Origin: Cyclobacteriaceae bacterium
GTDB lineage: Bacteria > Bacteroidota > Bacteroidia > Cytophagales > Cyclobacteriaceae
Direction of reading: 5' to 3'
Assembly (NCBI GenBank): GCA_028285445.1
Contig: JANQPQ010000004.1
Location: 1 to 64,000, forward strand
DNA: 64,000 nt
How positions within the stretch are numbered: position 1 is the first letter of the stretch; every line of letters begins with the position of its first letter. The notes under the pieces are model-generated. The model was not told the DNA's origin, made no database searches, and saw only the letters and a program-made list of their open reading frames with translations. Positions 29,279-39,601 of the stretch are shown in pieces. Position numbers and translations under genes: made by a program.

Positions 29279-29526
29279 CTTTAATGAACGAACCTCTGAA
29301 CCGTAGTGGTAACAGACCTAAATACTGTCGGTTCAAGAAGAATGGGATTAAGTACATCGACTATAAAGATCCCAACTTCCTGTTGAAATTTGTAAATGAG
29401 CAAGGCAAGCTCCTGCCAAGAAGAATCACTGGCACCAGCCTTAAGTACCAAAAGAAGGTAGCGCAGGCGGTTAAGCGTGCAAGGTTCCTGGCTCTGCTTC
29501 CTTATGTAACTGATTCACTCAAGTAA
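29275..29526 (+). CDS. rpsR: 30S ribosomal protein S18
   Basis: An 83-residue S18. The family core [19 protein letters not shown], followed by [20 protein letters not shown], is intact. The start overlaps the rpsF stop, consistent with translational coupling of two partner proteins. One cysteine (KYCRF) remains of the zinc-binding pattern. Confidence 0.97.
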   Translation: MTLMNEPLNRSGNRPKYCRFKKNGIKYIDYKDPNFLLKFVNEQGKLLPRRITGTSLKYQKKVAQAVKRARFLALLPYVTDSLK

Positions 29527-29544
29527 CCTAAATTTTTTATTGCG

Positions 29545-29988
29545 ATGGAAGTAATATTGAAAGAAGATATAAAGGGCTTAGGTTACAAGAATGATATCGT
29601 TTCGGTAAAAGGCGGCTATGGCAGAAATTTTCTTATTCCCCAGGGTATGGCTATTGTAGCCAGCACTTCGAATAGGAAGATGATTGCCGAGAATATCAGG
29701 CAAGCTGCTCACAAAGCTGAAAAGCTGAAGAAGGATGCTGAAGACCTAGGAGCTAAGATTGGAGATTTGACCATAGAAATTGGTGCCAAAGCTGGCGAAA
29801 AAGGAAAAATCTTTGGAACCATTACGGCGCTTCAAGTTGCCGATATGCTTAAAGAAAAAGGTTTTGACATCGATCGAAAGCTTGTAACTTTCAAATCTAA
29901 GATCAGTGAACTTGGCGAATACCAGGTACAACTTGATTTGCACAAGGAAGTACAGCACGATATCAATCTAAAAGTTGTGGCCGAATAA
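29545..29988 (+). CDS. rplI: 50S ribosomal protein L9
   Basis: A 147-residue L9. The N-terminal domain has EVILKEDIKGLGYKND and the signature GGYGRNFLIPQGMA. A connecting helix follows, then the C-terminal rRNA-binding domain (GKIFGTITALQVADML). Last gene of the operon, followed by a strong terminator. Confidence 0.97.
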   Translation: MEVILKEDIKGLGYKNDIVSVKGGYGRNFLIPQGMAIVASTSNRKMIAENIRQAAHKAEKLKKDAEDLGAKIGDLTIEIGAKAGEKGKIFGTITALQVADMLKEKGFDIDRKLVTFKSKISELGEYQVQLDLHKEVQHDINLKVVAE

Positions 29989-30007
29989 ATAAGCCTAAAA
30001 GTATATG

Positions 30008-30032
30008 AAAGCCACCTTCGGGTGGCTTTTTT
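30008..30032 (+). terminator. Rho-independent terminator after rplI
   Basis: AAAGCCACC, a TTCG tetraloop, GGTGGCTTT and a run of T form a strong hairpin plus U-tract 20 nt after the rplI stop. It ends the ribosomal operon and excludes the in-frame GTG at 30022 as the start of the next gene. Confidence 0.9.
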
Positions 30033-30060
30033 GTTTTATGGCGTATCCCTACCTTTAGCT

Positions 30061-31032
30061 ATGTTCAGAACCGAACTTAAGATTGATCCCTCCCCCACCA
30101 AAGTTGCCATTGACAATAAAATTCTAACTGTCGGTTCTTGCTTCGCGAACAGCATTGGTACAAGACTATCAGTAAACAAGTTCCAGTCAATTGTTAATCC
30201 CTTTGGCATTCTTTTTAATCCGATATCCATCGTTAAGAATTTAACCATAGCCCTTGATGGTAATCTTCCCGAAGATGGCGGATACCTGGAAATGGAAGGA
30301 ATACATTGCCATTACGATCTGCATTCCGATCTTTCTTCATCAAGCATTAACCAGCTTAAAACATTAGTAAACCAGGTGTTTACTAATGTTAACAGGCAGC
30401 TTTCGGAAGCTAACTTCCTCATCATTACTTTCGGCACCGCTATTATTTATGAAAGAGTAAGTAACGGAGAATTGGTGGCAAACTGTCATAAAGTTCCAGC
30501 AGGAGAGTTCCGCCGCCGACTGCTCACACAAAAAGAAATACTTGCAGCCTTTGAGGCCTTTCAGCTAAAGCTTGTTGAAAAAAATCCTGAAATCAATATC
30601 ATACTTACGGTAAGTCCGGTGCGGCATTTAAAAGAAACCCTGGTCGACAATAGTGTTAGCAAATCTACCTTGCGATTAGCTGCCAACACCCTGACCCAGA
30701 ACAATGAGAAAATCCATTACTTTCCTGCCTACGAACTTCTGCTAGACGACCTTCGGGATTATAGGTTTTATGCTGATGATATGTTGCACCCCAGCGTAGC
30801 TGCTGAGGATTATATCTGGAATAAATTCAGCGTCACTTTCTTCGAGGATGAAACCTCTAACCTGGTGGCAAGATGGAACAAAATCCAAAAGGCGCTTTCC
30901 CATAAAGCATTTCACCCTGAATCAGAAGCACACCAAAACTTCCTGAGAGCAACTATCAATGAACTCGAGAACATTTCCGCTTACATGGATGTTTCCAAGG
31001 AAATTGAGAATATTTCTTCCCAGCTAAAATGA
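30061..31032 (+). CDS. GSCFA-domain protein
   Basis: 323 residues from ATG 30061. The longer frame from GTG 30022 would begin inside the terminator hairpin and is rejected. The name-giving motif GSCFANSIG lies near residue 27. The family core continues with [24 protein letters not shown], and [12 protein letters not shown]. The GSCFA fold resembles SGNH-type hydrolases, and the DDMLHPS segment would supply the Asp/His pair; the substrate is unknown. A near-consensus box TACCTTTA (30050-30057) ends 3 nt before the ATG, so the mRNA may be leaderless. The next gene overlaps by 4 bp. Confidence 0.85.
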   Translation: MFRTELKIDPSPTKVAIDNKILTVGSCFANSIGTRLSVNKFQSIVNPFGILFNPISIVKNLTIALDGNLPEDGGYLEMEGIHCHYDLHSDLSSSSINQLKTLVNQVFTNVNRQLSEANFLIITFGTAIIYERVSNGELVANCHKVPAGEFRRRLLTQKEILAAFEAFQLKLVEKNPEINIILTVSPVRHLKETLVDNSVSKSTLRLAANTLTQNNEKIHYFPAYELLLDDLRDYRFYADDMLHPSVAAEDYIWNKFSVTFFEDETSNLVARWNKIQKALSHKAFHPESEAHQNFLRATINELENISAYMDVSKEIENISSQLK

Positions 31033-33062
31033 ATCATTCTGAAAAAGCCAACAGGCTAGCCAACGAAAGCTCACCTTACCTACAGCAGCACGCTTACAAT
31101 CCCGTTGACTGGTACCCGTGGGGAAATGAGGCCCTAAGAAAGGCATCAGATGAAGACAAGCCTATAATAGTATCTATCGGCTACTCTTCTTGCCATTGGT
31201 GCCACGTAATGGAACGTGAGTCGTTTGAAGACGAAGGGATAGCGCAAATAATGAATGAGCATTTTATCAACATTAAAGTTGATCGTGAAGAACGACCAGA
31301 TGTGGATCAGATTTATATGGATGCCGTGCATCTCATGGGCCAGCAGGGCGGTTGGCCGCTAAATGTATTCTTGCTTCCAAATCAGGAACCTTTTTATGGC
31401 GGAACTTATTTCCGTCCCCAGCAGTGGTCACAATTGCTACTGAAGATTGCGGAGGTTTATAAGCGCGAAAGAAAAGAACTAGAAGCGTCTGCAGAAAAGC
31501 TTCGAAGCGCCTTGCAAGTGTCTGAAATCGAAAAGTATCGGCTCACATCCGAAAATGAAGAATTCAAGTCAGAATACCTGGATGAGATGTTTTCAGTTCT
31601 AAAAGAGAGATTTGATACCAACATGGGCGGGATGAACAAAGCGCCCAAGTTTCCAATGCCAAGCATTTGGCAATTCTTATTACAGTATCAACACGCTGCA
31701 GATGAGGACGAGGCTCTCAACCATGTAACAAAGACTCTAGACGCCATGGCCAATGGCGGTATCTATGATCATATCGGTGGTGGATTTTCAAGATATTCAG
31801 TAGACGGCGAATGGTTTGCTCCGCATTTTGAAAAGATGCTCTATGACAACGCCCAACTTCTCTCGCTTTTCGCAAAGGCCTACCAAGTCACGCAAAATGC
31901 AAACTACGCTAAGGTGATTAGGCAAACAGTAGCCTGGATGGAAAGAGAGATGCTTGACAGTGCCGGTGGATTCTTTTCTGCACTTGATGCAGATAGCGAG
32001 GGGGTGGAAGGTAAATTCTATACCTGGACCTTTGATGAACTCAAATCGATTACCGGAGATGACACCGAAGTGGTAACTAACTACTTTGAAGCCTCGGAAG
32101 CCGGCAACTGGGAAGAGGGAAGAAATATTCTCCATCGACGTAAAGACATCACCGACATCGCAAGTCAACTTAGCCTTTCGGAATCAGATATCGAGAGCAA
32201 GATTCTTAGCGCCACAGAAAGGCTGCTTATTGAGCGCGAAAAGCGTATCCGACCCGGACTCGATGATAAGGTATTAGCCGGGTGGAATGGCTTGGCTATT
32301 TCAGGTCTGGTCGATAGCTACAACGCACTTGGGGATCACAAGTTTCTGACGCTTGCTGCTGATATAGCGAACCTCATTAAGGAACAGATGCTAGTCGATG
32401 GGAAGTTACTACGACTATTCAAGGACGGCAGGGCCACCATTGACGGCTACCTGGAAGATTACGCTTTTGTAATTTCAGGGTTGCTCAATCTTTATCAATC
32501 AACTTTTGATGAGAAGTGGCTGGACACAGCCGCCGAACTATTGGATTATACCTTTTCACATTTTTATGACGAAACCTCTGGCTATTTCTACTATACAGAC
32601 GATTCTGCTGAAAAACTAATAGCCCGAAAGTTTGAGCTAATAGATAACGTAATACCCGCTTCCAATTCGGAAATGGCGCACAATTTACTTACCGCAGGAT
32701 TAATTCTCGACAAGGAAGATTACAAGCAGGCTGCCCATAAAATGCTTGATAAAATGCTGAAGTTAGCCAAGGGGGAGCCGGAATACACCTCCAACTGGGG
32801 CCGCCTATTAGACAGGCTTACCAGTCCCGCAGCAGAAATAGTAATCACTGGCCCTGACGCACTAACCATCAGGGCTGAAATCGTAAAGCAGTACCACCCG
32901 AACATAGTTGTAATGGGTACAAGTACTTCTTCTGAGCTTCCTCTGCTAAAAGACAAATTACCAGCTGATCTAAACACCATATTCGTCTGTCAGAATAAGG
33001 TGTGCCAATTGCCAGTCCATAGTGGTAATGAAGCGTTGGAGCAATTGAAAAGATTGCAGTAA
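31029..33062 (+). CDS. Thioredoxin-domain protein of the YyaL/SPATA20 family (DUF255)
   Basis: 677 residues. The N-terminal thioredoxin-like domain (about 5-165) begins with the family signature [20 protein letters not shown] and has a CxxC pair in [14 protein letters not shown] (Cys55, Cys58). The rest is an (alpha/alpha)6-barrel related to glycoside hydrolases and epimerases ([29 protein letters not shown]). Cellular role unsettled; probably cytosolic, as no signal peptide is seen. It starts within the GSCFA stop (ATGA overlap). Confidence 0.92.
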   Translation: MNHSEKANRLANESSPYLQQHAYNPVDWYPWGNEALRKASDEDKPIIVSIGYSSCHWCHVMERESFEDEGIAQIMNEHFINIKVDREERPDVDQIYMDAVHLMGQQGGWPLNVFLLPNQEPFYGGTYFRPQQWSQLLLKIAEVYKRERKELEASAEKLRSALQVSEIEKYRLTSENEEFKSEYLDEMFSVLKERFDTNMGGMNKAPKFPMPSIWQFLLQYQHAADEDEALNHVTKTLDAMANGGIYDHIGGGFSRYSVDGEWFAPHFEKMLYDNAQLLSLFAKAYQVTQNANYAKVIRQTVAWMEREMLDSAGGFFSALDADSEGVEGKFYTWTFDELKSITGDDTEVVTNYFEASEAGNWEEGRNILHRRKDITDIASQLSLSESDIESKILSATERLLIEREKRIRPGLDDKVLAGWNGLAISGLVDSYNALGDHKFLTLAADIANLIKEQMLVDGKLLRLFKDGRATIDGYLEDYAFVISGLLNLYQSTFDEKWLDTAAELLDYTFSHFYDETSGYFYYTDDSAEKLIARKFELIDNVIPASNSEMAHNLLTAGLILDKEDYKQAAHKMLDKMLKLAKGEPEYTSNWGRLLDRLTSPAAEIVITGPDALTIRAEIVKQYHPNIVVMGTSTSSELPLLKDKLPADLNTIFVCQNKVCQLPVHSGNEALEQLKRLQ

Positions 33063-33064
33063 GT

Positions 33065-35614
33065 TTGCTACTAAGCGTAGCCTGTCCATTCCACAAACTC
33101 TTGACCGCGATAGAATTAAATACTTCAGCCCCCAATGAAAAGGAAACCTTCTTCGCAGATTTAATCCTTCCGGTACCAATACCCAACCTATTTACTTACC
33201 GTATTCCGTACTCCTTGAATGATCTCATTCAAATAGGAGTTAGGGTTGTGGTGCCCTTTGGCAGCAGAAAAATACTTACCGGGGTTGTTGCCCGTCTGCA
33301 TACTAACCCTCCAGTCGAATACGAAGCTAAGTACGTTATGGAGGTACTTGATGATATTCCGGCGATTAACAACCACCAGTTGCAGCTGATACAATGGATT
33401 GCTTCCTATTACATGTGTACACAAGGCGAAGTACTTAATATAGGGTTGCCTTCTGGCCTGAAGCTTAGTAGTGAATCTAAAATTCAGCTGCACCCTAATT
33501 TCAGCCCAATTGAGAACGAGCAAAGGCTAACTGACCACGAGGAAAGGGTAATTGGAAGTCTTGATGGAGGAAAAGAGTTGGACTACAACGCCATCAGGGA
33601 CTTGCTACAAATAGATAATGTTCACACTATTGTTAAGTCTCTTATCCAGAAGGAAGCAATCATTATCTATGAAGAGATCAGGGAAAAATACAAACCTAAG
33701 ATTGAGAAAAGAGTTCGACTAACAACACTTTTTACCCCTGAAGATAAGTTAGAGGAATTAGTAAACGGCCTCGAATCGAAACCTAAGCAGCAACAGGTAA
33801 TTTTAAAGTTCTTGCAGGATGTTCCTGTGCTGGAAAACAAATCCTCGAATGAACTCGGTTTAGCAAAATCGGCTTTTGCAGAAGCAGCATTATCTCAATC
33901 CTCTCTTAAAACTTTGTTGAAAGCGGGGGTATTGGAGGAATTTGAAGTAACTGTTGATCGTATTGAACACTTTGAGGAAGAAACTACCAATGTTGAACTG
34001 ACAGGCACCCAACGCCAAGCCTTTGATAGCATTTTAGCCAGCCTCCAAAAACATGATGCCGCTTTACTGCACGGAATCACCGGTAGTGGCAAGACAGAAA
34101 TCTATATTGAACTTATCAAAGAGACCATTTCTAACGGCAATCAGGCCTTGTACTTACTTCCGGAAATCGCTCTCACCACCCAGATAGTTTCCAGGTTAAG
34201 AACGGTTTTTGGAGATCAAATGGGAGTTTATCATTCCAAATTCTCTGATAACGAAAGAGTTGAGCTCTGGAAAGGTTTACAGCAAGGAAGGTTCAATTTT
34301 ATTGTTGGTGTGCGTTCTTCCGTTTTTTTGCCATTTGACAACCTGGCATTAATTATAGTTGATGAAGAGCATGATAGTTCCTACAAGCAGCACGATCCTG
34401 CGCCAAGGTATAATGCCAGGGATGTTGCCCAGGTAATGGCTGGAATCCATCATGCCAAGGTAGTAATGGGATCAGCAACTCCCGCACTGGAAACCGCCTT
34501 CCTCGCTGCGACCGACAAGTTTGGCCTTGTTACTTTACAGGAAAGATATGGGAGCGCCATTTTACCCAAAATTGAACTGGTAGACGCCCTGAAAGCGAAG
34601 AAGACTAAGTCAATGCACGGGGAGTTTTCAGAACATTTACTCACAGCGATTAGAGAGACCATTGCCAACGGACAGCAAGTCATCATTTTCCAGAACCGTC
34701 GGGGCTATGCCCCCTACGTAAGCTGTGATCAATGCGCGTGGGTGCCTCATTGTGAAAACTGCTCAGTTAGCCTTACTTATCATCTTTACAAAAACGAATT
34801 GCGCTGCCACTATTGCGGCTTTAAACAGAAAGTACCGGTGGCATGTTCAGCCTGTGGGTCTGAAGAAATACAAACAGTAAGCTACGGCACCGAGAAGCTT
34901 GAAGAAGAATTGCAGCTAATGTTGCCAGAAGCCAATGTACAACGCATGGACCTGGATACCACTCGTAAGAAATTAAGCTATCAAAGAATTATTAGCGATT
35001 TTGAAGAAGGCAACACTGATATTTTGGTTGGCACTCAAATGGTTACCAAAGGTCTTGATTTTGGGAAGGTTACCCTGGTAGGTATACTTGACATCGATCG
35101 TATGATGCACTTCCCTGATTTTCGTTCTTATGAAAGAACTTTTCAACTGGCTACTCAGGTAAGCGGTAGAGCAGGAAGGAGGGGGAATGAAGGCAAAGTA
35201 ATTATCCAAACTAACAATCAAAACCATCCCTTCTTCAAGTTAGTAGCCTCACACAACTATGCAGAATTCTATGCTAAGGAAATTGTGGAGAGACAAAAAT
35301 TCGTCTACCCTCCATTTGCCAGACTTATTCGCATCATTGTTAAAGATCCAGACAGAGACGCTTGCCAACTAACAGCAGATAGTTTTCAGAAGAGACTGGT
35401 AGCGGCTATGGGTAAGAGAAGGGTTATCGGACCTCAAGAACCTCTAGTGAGCAAGATCAGAAACCAGTTTATTATGGAAATTTTTATAAAGTTGGAAAGG
35501 GATCGCACCAATTTGACAAAGGCTAAAGAAATTTTGGCGGAAGAGGCCCGTTCTTTGCTCACTCTAAAGCAACATCGGAAATCTCGGGTTATTTTTGACG
35601 TCGATCCAATTTAA
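33065..35614 (+). CDS. priA: Primosomal protein N' (replication restart helicase)
   Basis: A 3'-5' superfamily 2 helicase that reloads the replisome at stalled forks. Up to 849 residues. The N-terminal DNA-binding domain begins at ADLILPVPIPNLFTYRIP. Walker A HGITGSGKTEIYIE is near 336 and the DEEH box near 432. Zinc-binding cysteines occupy about 553-600 (CDQCAWVPHCENC, CHYCGF, CSACG). Helicase motifs V-VI include GTQMVTKGLDF and QVSGRAGR. No ATG precedes the conserved N terminus: the start is TTG 33065 (3 nt after the upstream gene) or TTG 33101. It overlaps the next gene by one base (TAATG). Confidence 0.94.
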   Translation: MLLSVACPFHKLLTAIELNTSAPNEKETFFADLILPVPIPNLFTYRIPYSLNDLIQIGVRVVVPFGSRKILTGVVARLHTNPPVEYEAKYVMEVLDDIPAINNHQLQLIQWIASYYMCTQGEVLNIGLPSGLKLSSESKIQLHPNFSPIENEQRLTDHEERVIGSLDGGKELDYNAIRDLLQIDNVHTIVKSLIQKEAIIIYEEIREKYKPKIEKRVRLTTLFTPEDKLEELVNGLESKPKQQQVILKFLQDVPVLENKSSNELGLAKSAFAEAALSQSSLKTLLKAGVLEEFEVTVDRIEHFEEETTNVELTGTQRQAFDSILASLQKHDAALLHGITGSGKTEIYIELIKETISNGNQALYLLPEIALTTQIVSRLRTVFGDQMGVYHSKFSDNERVELWKGLQQGRFNFIVGVRSSVFLPFDNLALIIVDEEHDSSYKQHDPAPRYNARDVAQVMAGIHHAKVVMGSATPALETAFLAATDKFGLVTLQERYGSAILPKIELVDALKAKKTKSMHGEFSEHLLTAIRETIANGQQVIIFQNRRGYAPYVSCDQCAWVPHCENCSVSLTYHLYKNELRCHYCGFKQKVPVACSACGSEEIQTVSYGTEKLEEELQLMLPEANVQRMDLDTTRKKLSYQRIISDFEEGNTDILVGTQMVTKGLDFGKVTLVGILDIDRMMHFPDFRSYERTFQLATQVSGRAGRRGNEGKVIIQTNNQNHPFFKLVASHNYAEFYAKEIVERQKFVYPPFARLIRIIVKDPDRDACQLTADSFQKRLVAAMGKRRVIGPQEPLVSKIRNQFIMEIFIKLERDRTNLTKAKEILAEEARSLLTLKQHRKSRVIFDVDPI

Positions 35615-36189
35615 TGAGGTATTACGTTTATATATTATTCACTCTTTCGATTTTTTCTTGTAGGGAAGACCTGGAGTTTGATGGCGACTTTGAGCCCAGA
35701 GTAAACATTCGCTTCTTTGATGCTGATAGCACTGCCAATACCGCTTTATTGCTCCAAACTTTTGAGGATAGTCTTGTATCAGTAAACGAGCGCATTGCTA
35801 ACGGAGAAATGTTGGAGGAGACAGCGACTTTATTGCAAGATACAATCACCAAGCTCCAGCCTATACTTGAAAACCTACAATCGGGGTTAATCAGTATCGA
35901 CAGTGTAATGGTAACAGGCGTAGACGCGGCAATATTTGTTGGCGTTAGCGACACGCTCTTTTCATTTCCACTAGACCCGAATCTTGAAACAACAGCTTTC
36001 TCGATAACATTCTTAGCTACTACCAATCAGTTAGATTTGGACTACGAGAAAATTGTTACCGATGGTGGTGAAGAGATCCATTTCCAATTGTCTGAGGTAA
36101 GAGTTGGCTTTACTACTTACACTTCGGCCATAGTATCATGCGAAGTTCCATGTACAAGCAATGAAACAACCATCAATCTATATTATTAG
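35614..36189 (+). CDS. Small lipoprotein, probably DUF6452 family
   Basis: 191 residues with a lipoprotein signal (YILFTLSIFSC, Cys at 16), so probably lipid-anchored in the envelope. The mature part opens with PRVNIRFFDADS, as in Bacteroidota DUF6452 proteins. A helical segment (about 45-90) and a beta-rich C-terminal half follow. It ends with a Cys pair (SCEVPCTSN). Function unknown. It begins at the priA stop and overlaps the next gene by 29 bp, so the three are probably co-transcribed. Family assignment is from memory of the motif and gene pairing. Confidence 0.65.
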   Translation: MRYYVYILFTLSIFSCREDLEFDGDFEPRVNIRFFDADSTANTALLLQTFEDSLVSVNERIANGEMLEETATLLQDTITKLQPILENLQSGLISIDSVMVTGVDAAIFVGVSDTLFSFPLDPNLETTAFSITFLATTNQLDLDYEKIVTDGGEEIHFQLSEVRVGFTTYTSAIVSCEVPCTSNETTINLYY

Positions 36190-36808
36190 CATCTTACTGC
36201 TTTGGCCAATCCTCGGTTTTACACAGGAAGAGGAAGACGTGCCGATGATAGACAATGGGGTTGATATCACGGTTGACTACCTTAAGCTTGGCAGTTTTCT
36301 TCTTGATGTTGAAACCAAGTTCGAGGGAGAAATTGGCCTCTTAGTCAAACGTCACTATAGAGTGTCGTTAGCTTATGGCTATGCTGAACTAAAACCTGAT
36401 AGCGTTTACAATAATGGTATTCACGAAGCAGAAGGAACTTATTTGAGAGTTGGCCTTGATTACCTGTTAAACATAAACCCACAAAATAACCTTCTACTGG
36501 GCTTGCGCTACGGGCAAAGTGAGTATGATGACTTTGTTAGTGGCGGAATATCAAATAGCACTTTCGGAAATACTCCTTTCGAGGTCAGAAGGCAAGGACT
36601 AACGGCATCATGGTTTGAGTTGTCGCTCTCCTCTGAAACAAAAGTGCTTACTAACTTCTATTTGGGAGGTCGATTGCGAGTAAAGGTTCTTAAGGATTTT
36701 GACAAGCCAGATAACATCAACCCATACTCTCTTCCAGGCTACGGGCGGCACTTTGACAAGAGCATTCCGGCAGTAAATCTCTACCTTAAGTATCTCATTC
36801 CTTTCTAA
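36161..36808 (+). CDS. Outer-membrane-type beta-barrel protein, probably DUF6048 family
   Basis: 215 residues with a signal peptide (IISILLLWPILGFTQ). The mature part has alternating beta strands (HYRVSLAYGYAEL, GTYLRVGLDYLLNI, NLLLGLRYGQSEYDD, WFELSLSSETKV) and ends with a terminal aromatic (LKYLIPF), as in outer-membrane barrels. Its pairing with the upstream DUF6452-like lipoprotein matches the usual DUF6452/DUF6048 neighbourhood. Function unknown. It overlaps the convergent surE by 4 bp. Confidence 0.68.
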   Translation: MKQPSIYIISILLLWPILGFTQEEEDVPMIDNGVDITVDYLKLGSFLLDVETKFEGEIGLLVKRHYRVSLAYGYAELKPDSVYNNGIHEAEGTYLRVGLDYLLNINPQNNLLLGLRYGQSEYDDFVSGGISNSTFGNTPFEVRRQGLTASWFELSLSSETKVLTNFYLGGRLRVKVLKDFDKPDNINPYSLPGYGRHFDKSIPAVNLYLKYLIPF

Positions 36809-37581
36809 TCAAGGATTTGCCAGGAATCATTGAGATGGTTTATCGAATGATAGGCCGTTAGATCATATTGGCATGGAACTACAGATATATAGTTGTTGGC
36901 AATTGCCCATTCATCGTTGTCTTCACCTTTATCATAATTCACGAAATTCCCAGCCATCCAGAAATACCTTCTCCCGTTTGGGTCATGTCTTTGGTCAAAC
37001 TCTTCTTGCCACTTGGCGTTGGCCTGTCTGCAAATTTTAATACCTGCAATATTCTGGTTCCTTTTAGGTGGAATGTTCACATTAAGGGCTACACCCTTTG
37101 GAATGCCTCTAGCCAGGGTTTCAAGAGTTATCTTTTTGATGTAGTCATGTACGTGACTAAAATCTGCTTCCGAGGAGTAGTCGCAAAGTGAAAATCCAAT
37201 GGCTGGCATTCCCTCCAATGCGCCCTCTATTGCTGCAGACATTGTACCAGAGTAAAGCACGCTAATCGACGTATTACTTCCATGATTGATGCCACTTACT
37301 ACAATATCGGGCCACTTATCTTTTAGCACAAAATGCTTGGCCATCTTTACGCAATCTGCAGGTGTTCCGGAGCATTCGTAGGCGGGAATTTCACCAAAAA
37401 TGTCAGTCTTCTCCAGCCGTAGAGTTTCTCCCACCGTAATTGCATGCCCCATCCCGGATTGTGGGCTATTGGGGGCCACCACCACTACCTCTCCTATTGA
37501 AGCCATTATCTCAACCAGCACCGCTATGCCTCTGGAGGTAATGCCGTCATCATTGGAAACTAAAATTACGGGCTTGCTCAT
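36805..37581 (-). CDS. surE: 5'/3'-nucleotidase SurE
   Basis: A metal-dependent nucleoside-monophosphate phosphatase of 258 residues. Metal ligands are in SNDDG (Asp11, Asp12), the serine-containing loop APNSPQSG (about 36-43) and the Asn of VSGINHGSN near 98. The family segments GTPADCVKMA and SVLYSGTMSAAIEGA are intact. Cytosolic. A -7 box sits directly upstream of the ATG. Confidence 0.95.
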   Translation of the reverse strand: MSKPVILVSNDDGITSRGIAVLVEIMASIGEVVVVAPNSPQSGMGHAITVGETLRLEKTDIFGEIPAYECSGTPADCVKMAKHFVLKDKWPDIVVSGINHGSNTSISVLYSGTMSAAIEGALEGMPAIGFSLCDYSSEADFSHVHDYIKKITLETLARGIPKGVALNVNIPPKRNQNIAGIKICRQANAKWQEEFDQRHDPNGRRYFWMAGNFVNYDKGEDNDEWAIANNYISVVPCQYDLTAYHSINHLNDSWQILD

Positions 37582-37585
37582 ATAG

Positions 37586-37593
37586 CAAATGTA
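37586..37593 (-). promoter_or_regulatory. -7 promoter box abutting the surE start
   Basis: On the minus strand the box reads TACATTTG, an exact match to TAnnTTTG, followed after 4 nt by the ATG. A transcript from here would start at about the first base of the start codon. Confidence 0.5.
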
Positions 37594-37657
37594 AGTAAAG
37601 CACCAGATGAATTTTGGCCTTTGCTATGAATAAGTTTAAAATGAAAAAGGATTGGAC

Positions 37658-38275
37658 TTATGAATCCAGTATGGCATTGTAGTAGGCCATAATACGAGCA
37701 AGATCTCGCTTCTTGTCGGTCTTTAAGTTGTTTTTCTTTATGAATTGCCGTACCTGCGGCCCCTTTCTTCCAAACATGTCGATTAGCTCCTTCTTCTTCT
37801 TATTGTAGAATGTGATGTTTCCTTTTCCATCAAGAAAGTAGAAATCGTAGTTGAGGGCTTGTCTATTATAGGTACCACCCGACCAGTAGTAAGAATTATA
37901 TTGAGAGGTTTGCTGTACTATACTCTCCCGGGCCAACAAAGTAAGCTTACCTTCAAAAACAACTTCAAAAATGTAGGGCGCCTTGTAGCCGGGCCGAACG
38001 TTGTAATCGAGCACATAAAACTGTCGATAGTTGTCTACGGTTACGTCAAAAATTTCGAAGAAAAATAGCTTGCGAGAGCTGTAAGCAAATAGCCGTGTTG
38101 CTGTCTGTATCCTTACAATATCATTTTCCAGGTCATACTTTACCTCTCCCTGTAAAGTATCGCCTGAAACGAGCACTACTTTTCCAGCATGCCAGAATTC
38201 TGAGGGGAACTGCTGGCCATGAGAGAGGGTTGCTAAACTAGCAACGAGCACTATAGCCAAAAGGCTTCTAAACAT
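37658..38275 (-). CDS. Secreted protein of unknown function
   Basis: 205 residues with a Sec signal peptide (LLAIVLVASLATLSHGQQ). The mature part is beta-rich and aromatic (GKVVLVSGDTLQGEVKYD, YIFEVVFEGKLTLLARES, DFYFLDGKGNITFYNKKKK) with a basic helical C terminus. The 'SGDTLQGEV' opening resembles many uncharacterised Bacteroidota envelope proteins, but I cannot assign a family. Its ATG overlaps the ribBA stop by one base (TAATG), so it is probably translated from the ribBA message. Confidence 0.68.
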   Translation of the reverse strand: MFRSLLAIVLVASLATLSHGQQFPSEFWHAGKVVLVSGDTLQGEVKYDLENDIVRIQTATRLFAYSSRKLFFFEIFDVTVDNYRQFYVLDYNVRPGYKAPYIFEVVFEGKLTLLARESIVQQTSQYNSYYWSGGTYNRQALNYDFYFLDGKGNITFYNKKKKELIDMFGRKGPQVRQFIKKNNLKTDKKRDLARIMAYYNAILDS

Positions 38276-39495
38276 TATCTGTCTTTCAGGATATCGTGAC
38301 CCATTTTGTCCCTTTTCGTCTTTAGATACTTCTCATTATGACGATTAGGTTCAATTTCAATTGCTACCGTATCCACAATTTCTAAGCCATAACCAATCAG
38401 GCCTGCTCTCTTTTTTGGATTATTTGACATCAGGTTGATCTTGCAAACTCCCAGATCTCGTAGGATTTGAGCCCCTACCCCATAATCTCTTTGATCCATT
38501 TTGAAGCCCAAGGCGTTGTTTGCCTCTACTGTATCCATACCCTCTTCTTGTAATTTGTATGCCTTCAGCTTGTTGATAAGCCCGATACCTCGCCCCTCTT
38601 GATTCATGTAAAGTACTACTCCCTTTCCTTCTTTTTCTACCATACTCATGGCAGCATGCAATTGGTTGCCGCAATCGCAGCGGAATGAGTGAAAGATATC
38701 ACCGGTAACACAAGATGAATGTACACGCACCAACAAAGGCTCGTCTTTTTGCCAGGTACCCTTAACCAAAGCCAGGTGCATATCGTCTGTATTGGTTTGC
38801 CGGTAGGCCGTTAATTTAAAAGTACCATATTCTGTGGGCAGGTTTACTTCTATCTCCTTCTCAATCAGGCTTTCAGTTTTGAGTCTATACTCAATTAGAT
38901 CTTTAATTGACACCAGCTTTAGTTTGTGTTTGTCAGCTACCTTTCTCAAATCTGGTAGCCTGGCCATGGTGCCATCCTCATTCATTATCTCTACCAAAAC
39001 ACCCCCTGCTCTAAAGCCGGCCAGGCGTGCGAAATCAATTGCTGCCTCAGTATGGCCTGTTCTTCTTAGCACTCCACCCTTCTTTGCTTTGAGGGGGAAA
39101 ATATGCCCGGGTTTGCCAAGTTCGTGAGGTTTTGTGTCAGGATTAACCAGCGCTCTGATAGTCTTGGCCCGGTCGCTGGCAGATATACCGGTTGTACAAC
39201 CATGGCCCAACAAGTCTACAGATACGGTGAAAGGGGTCTCGTGCAGGGCGGTATTCCTTCCTACCATTAGCTCTAACTCCAATTCCTCACAACGTTCTTC
39301 AACCAGGGGTGCGCAAATTAGCCCACGGCCATGGGTAGCCATGAAGTTTACTATATCAGGGGTTACACATTCGGCAGCGCAAATGAAATCGCCCTCATTT
39401 TCCCTGTCTTCATCATCAACAACGATTATCACTTCACCATTTTGAATGGCGGCAATTGCATCTTCTATTGAATCCAATACGATTTCCTTACTCAT
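38275..39495 (-). CDS. ribBA: Bifunctional DHBP synthase / GTP cyclohydrolase II
   Basis: Riboflavin biosynthesis: the N-terminal half (about 1-200) makes 3,4-dihydroxy-2-butanone 4-phosphate from ribulose 5-phosphate, and the C-terminal half opens GTP. Start ATG 39495 ([14 protein letters not shown]) is chosen over an in-frame GTG two codons upstream. The DHBP motif [11 protein letters not shown] and [13 protein letters not shown] are present. GCH II zinc ligands are in [17 protein letters not shown], followed by [10 protein letters not shown]. 406 residues. Single cytosolic enzyme followed by an unrelated secreted protein. Confidence 0.96.
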   Translation of the reverse strand: MSKEIVLDSIEDAIAAIQNGEVIIVVDDEDRENEGDFICAAECVTPDIVNFMATHGRGLICAPLVEERCEELELELMVGRNTALHETPFTVSVDLLGHGCTTGISASDRAKTIRALVNPDTKPHELGKPGHIFPLKAKKGGVLRRTGHTEAAIDFARLAGFRAGGVLVEIMNEDGTMARLPDLRKVADKHKLKLVSIKDLIEYRLKTESLIEKEIEVNLPTEYGTFKLTAYRQTNTDDMHLALVKGTWQKDEPLLVRVHSSCVTGDIFHSFRCDCGNQLHAAMSMVEKEGKGVVLYMNQEGRGIGLINKLKAYKLQEEGMDTVEANNALGFKMDQRDYGVGAQILRDLGVCKINLMSNNPKKRAGLIGYGLEIVDTVAIEIEPNRHNEKYLKTKRDKMGHDILKDR

Positions 39496-39601
39496 AATCA
39501 CGGCATTTGGCCTACTGCAAATTTACTAATTTTAAGGCAGTTGGAGGGTGTGGGTAAATAACAAAACTATTGGCGATGGGGTTCGGCCAGAAGGGCCTGG
39601 T

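Noticed and set aside
30022-30060. N-terminal extension of the GSCFA protein from GTG 30022
   Set aside because: The GTG lies in the descending arm of the rplI terminator, and the added residues do not resemble the family.
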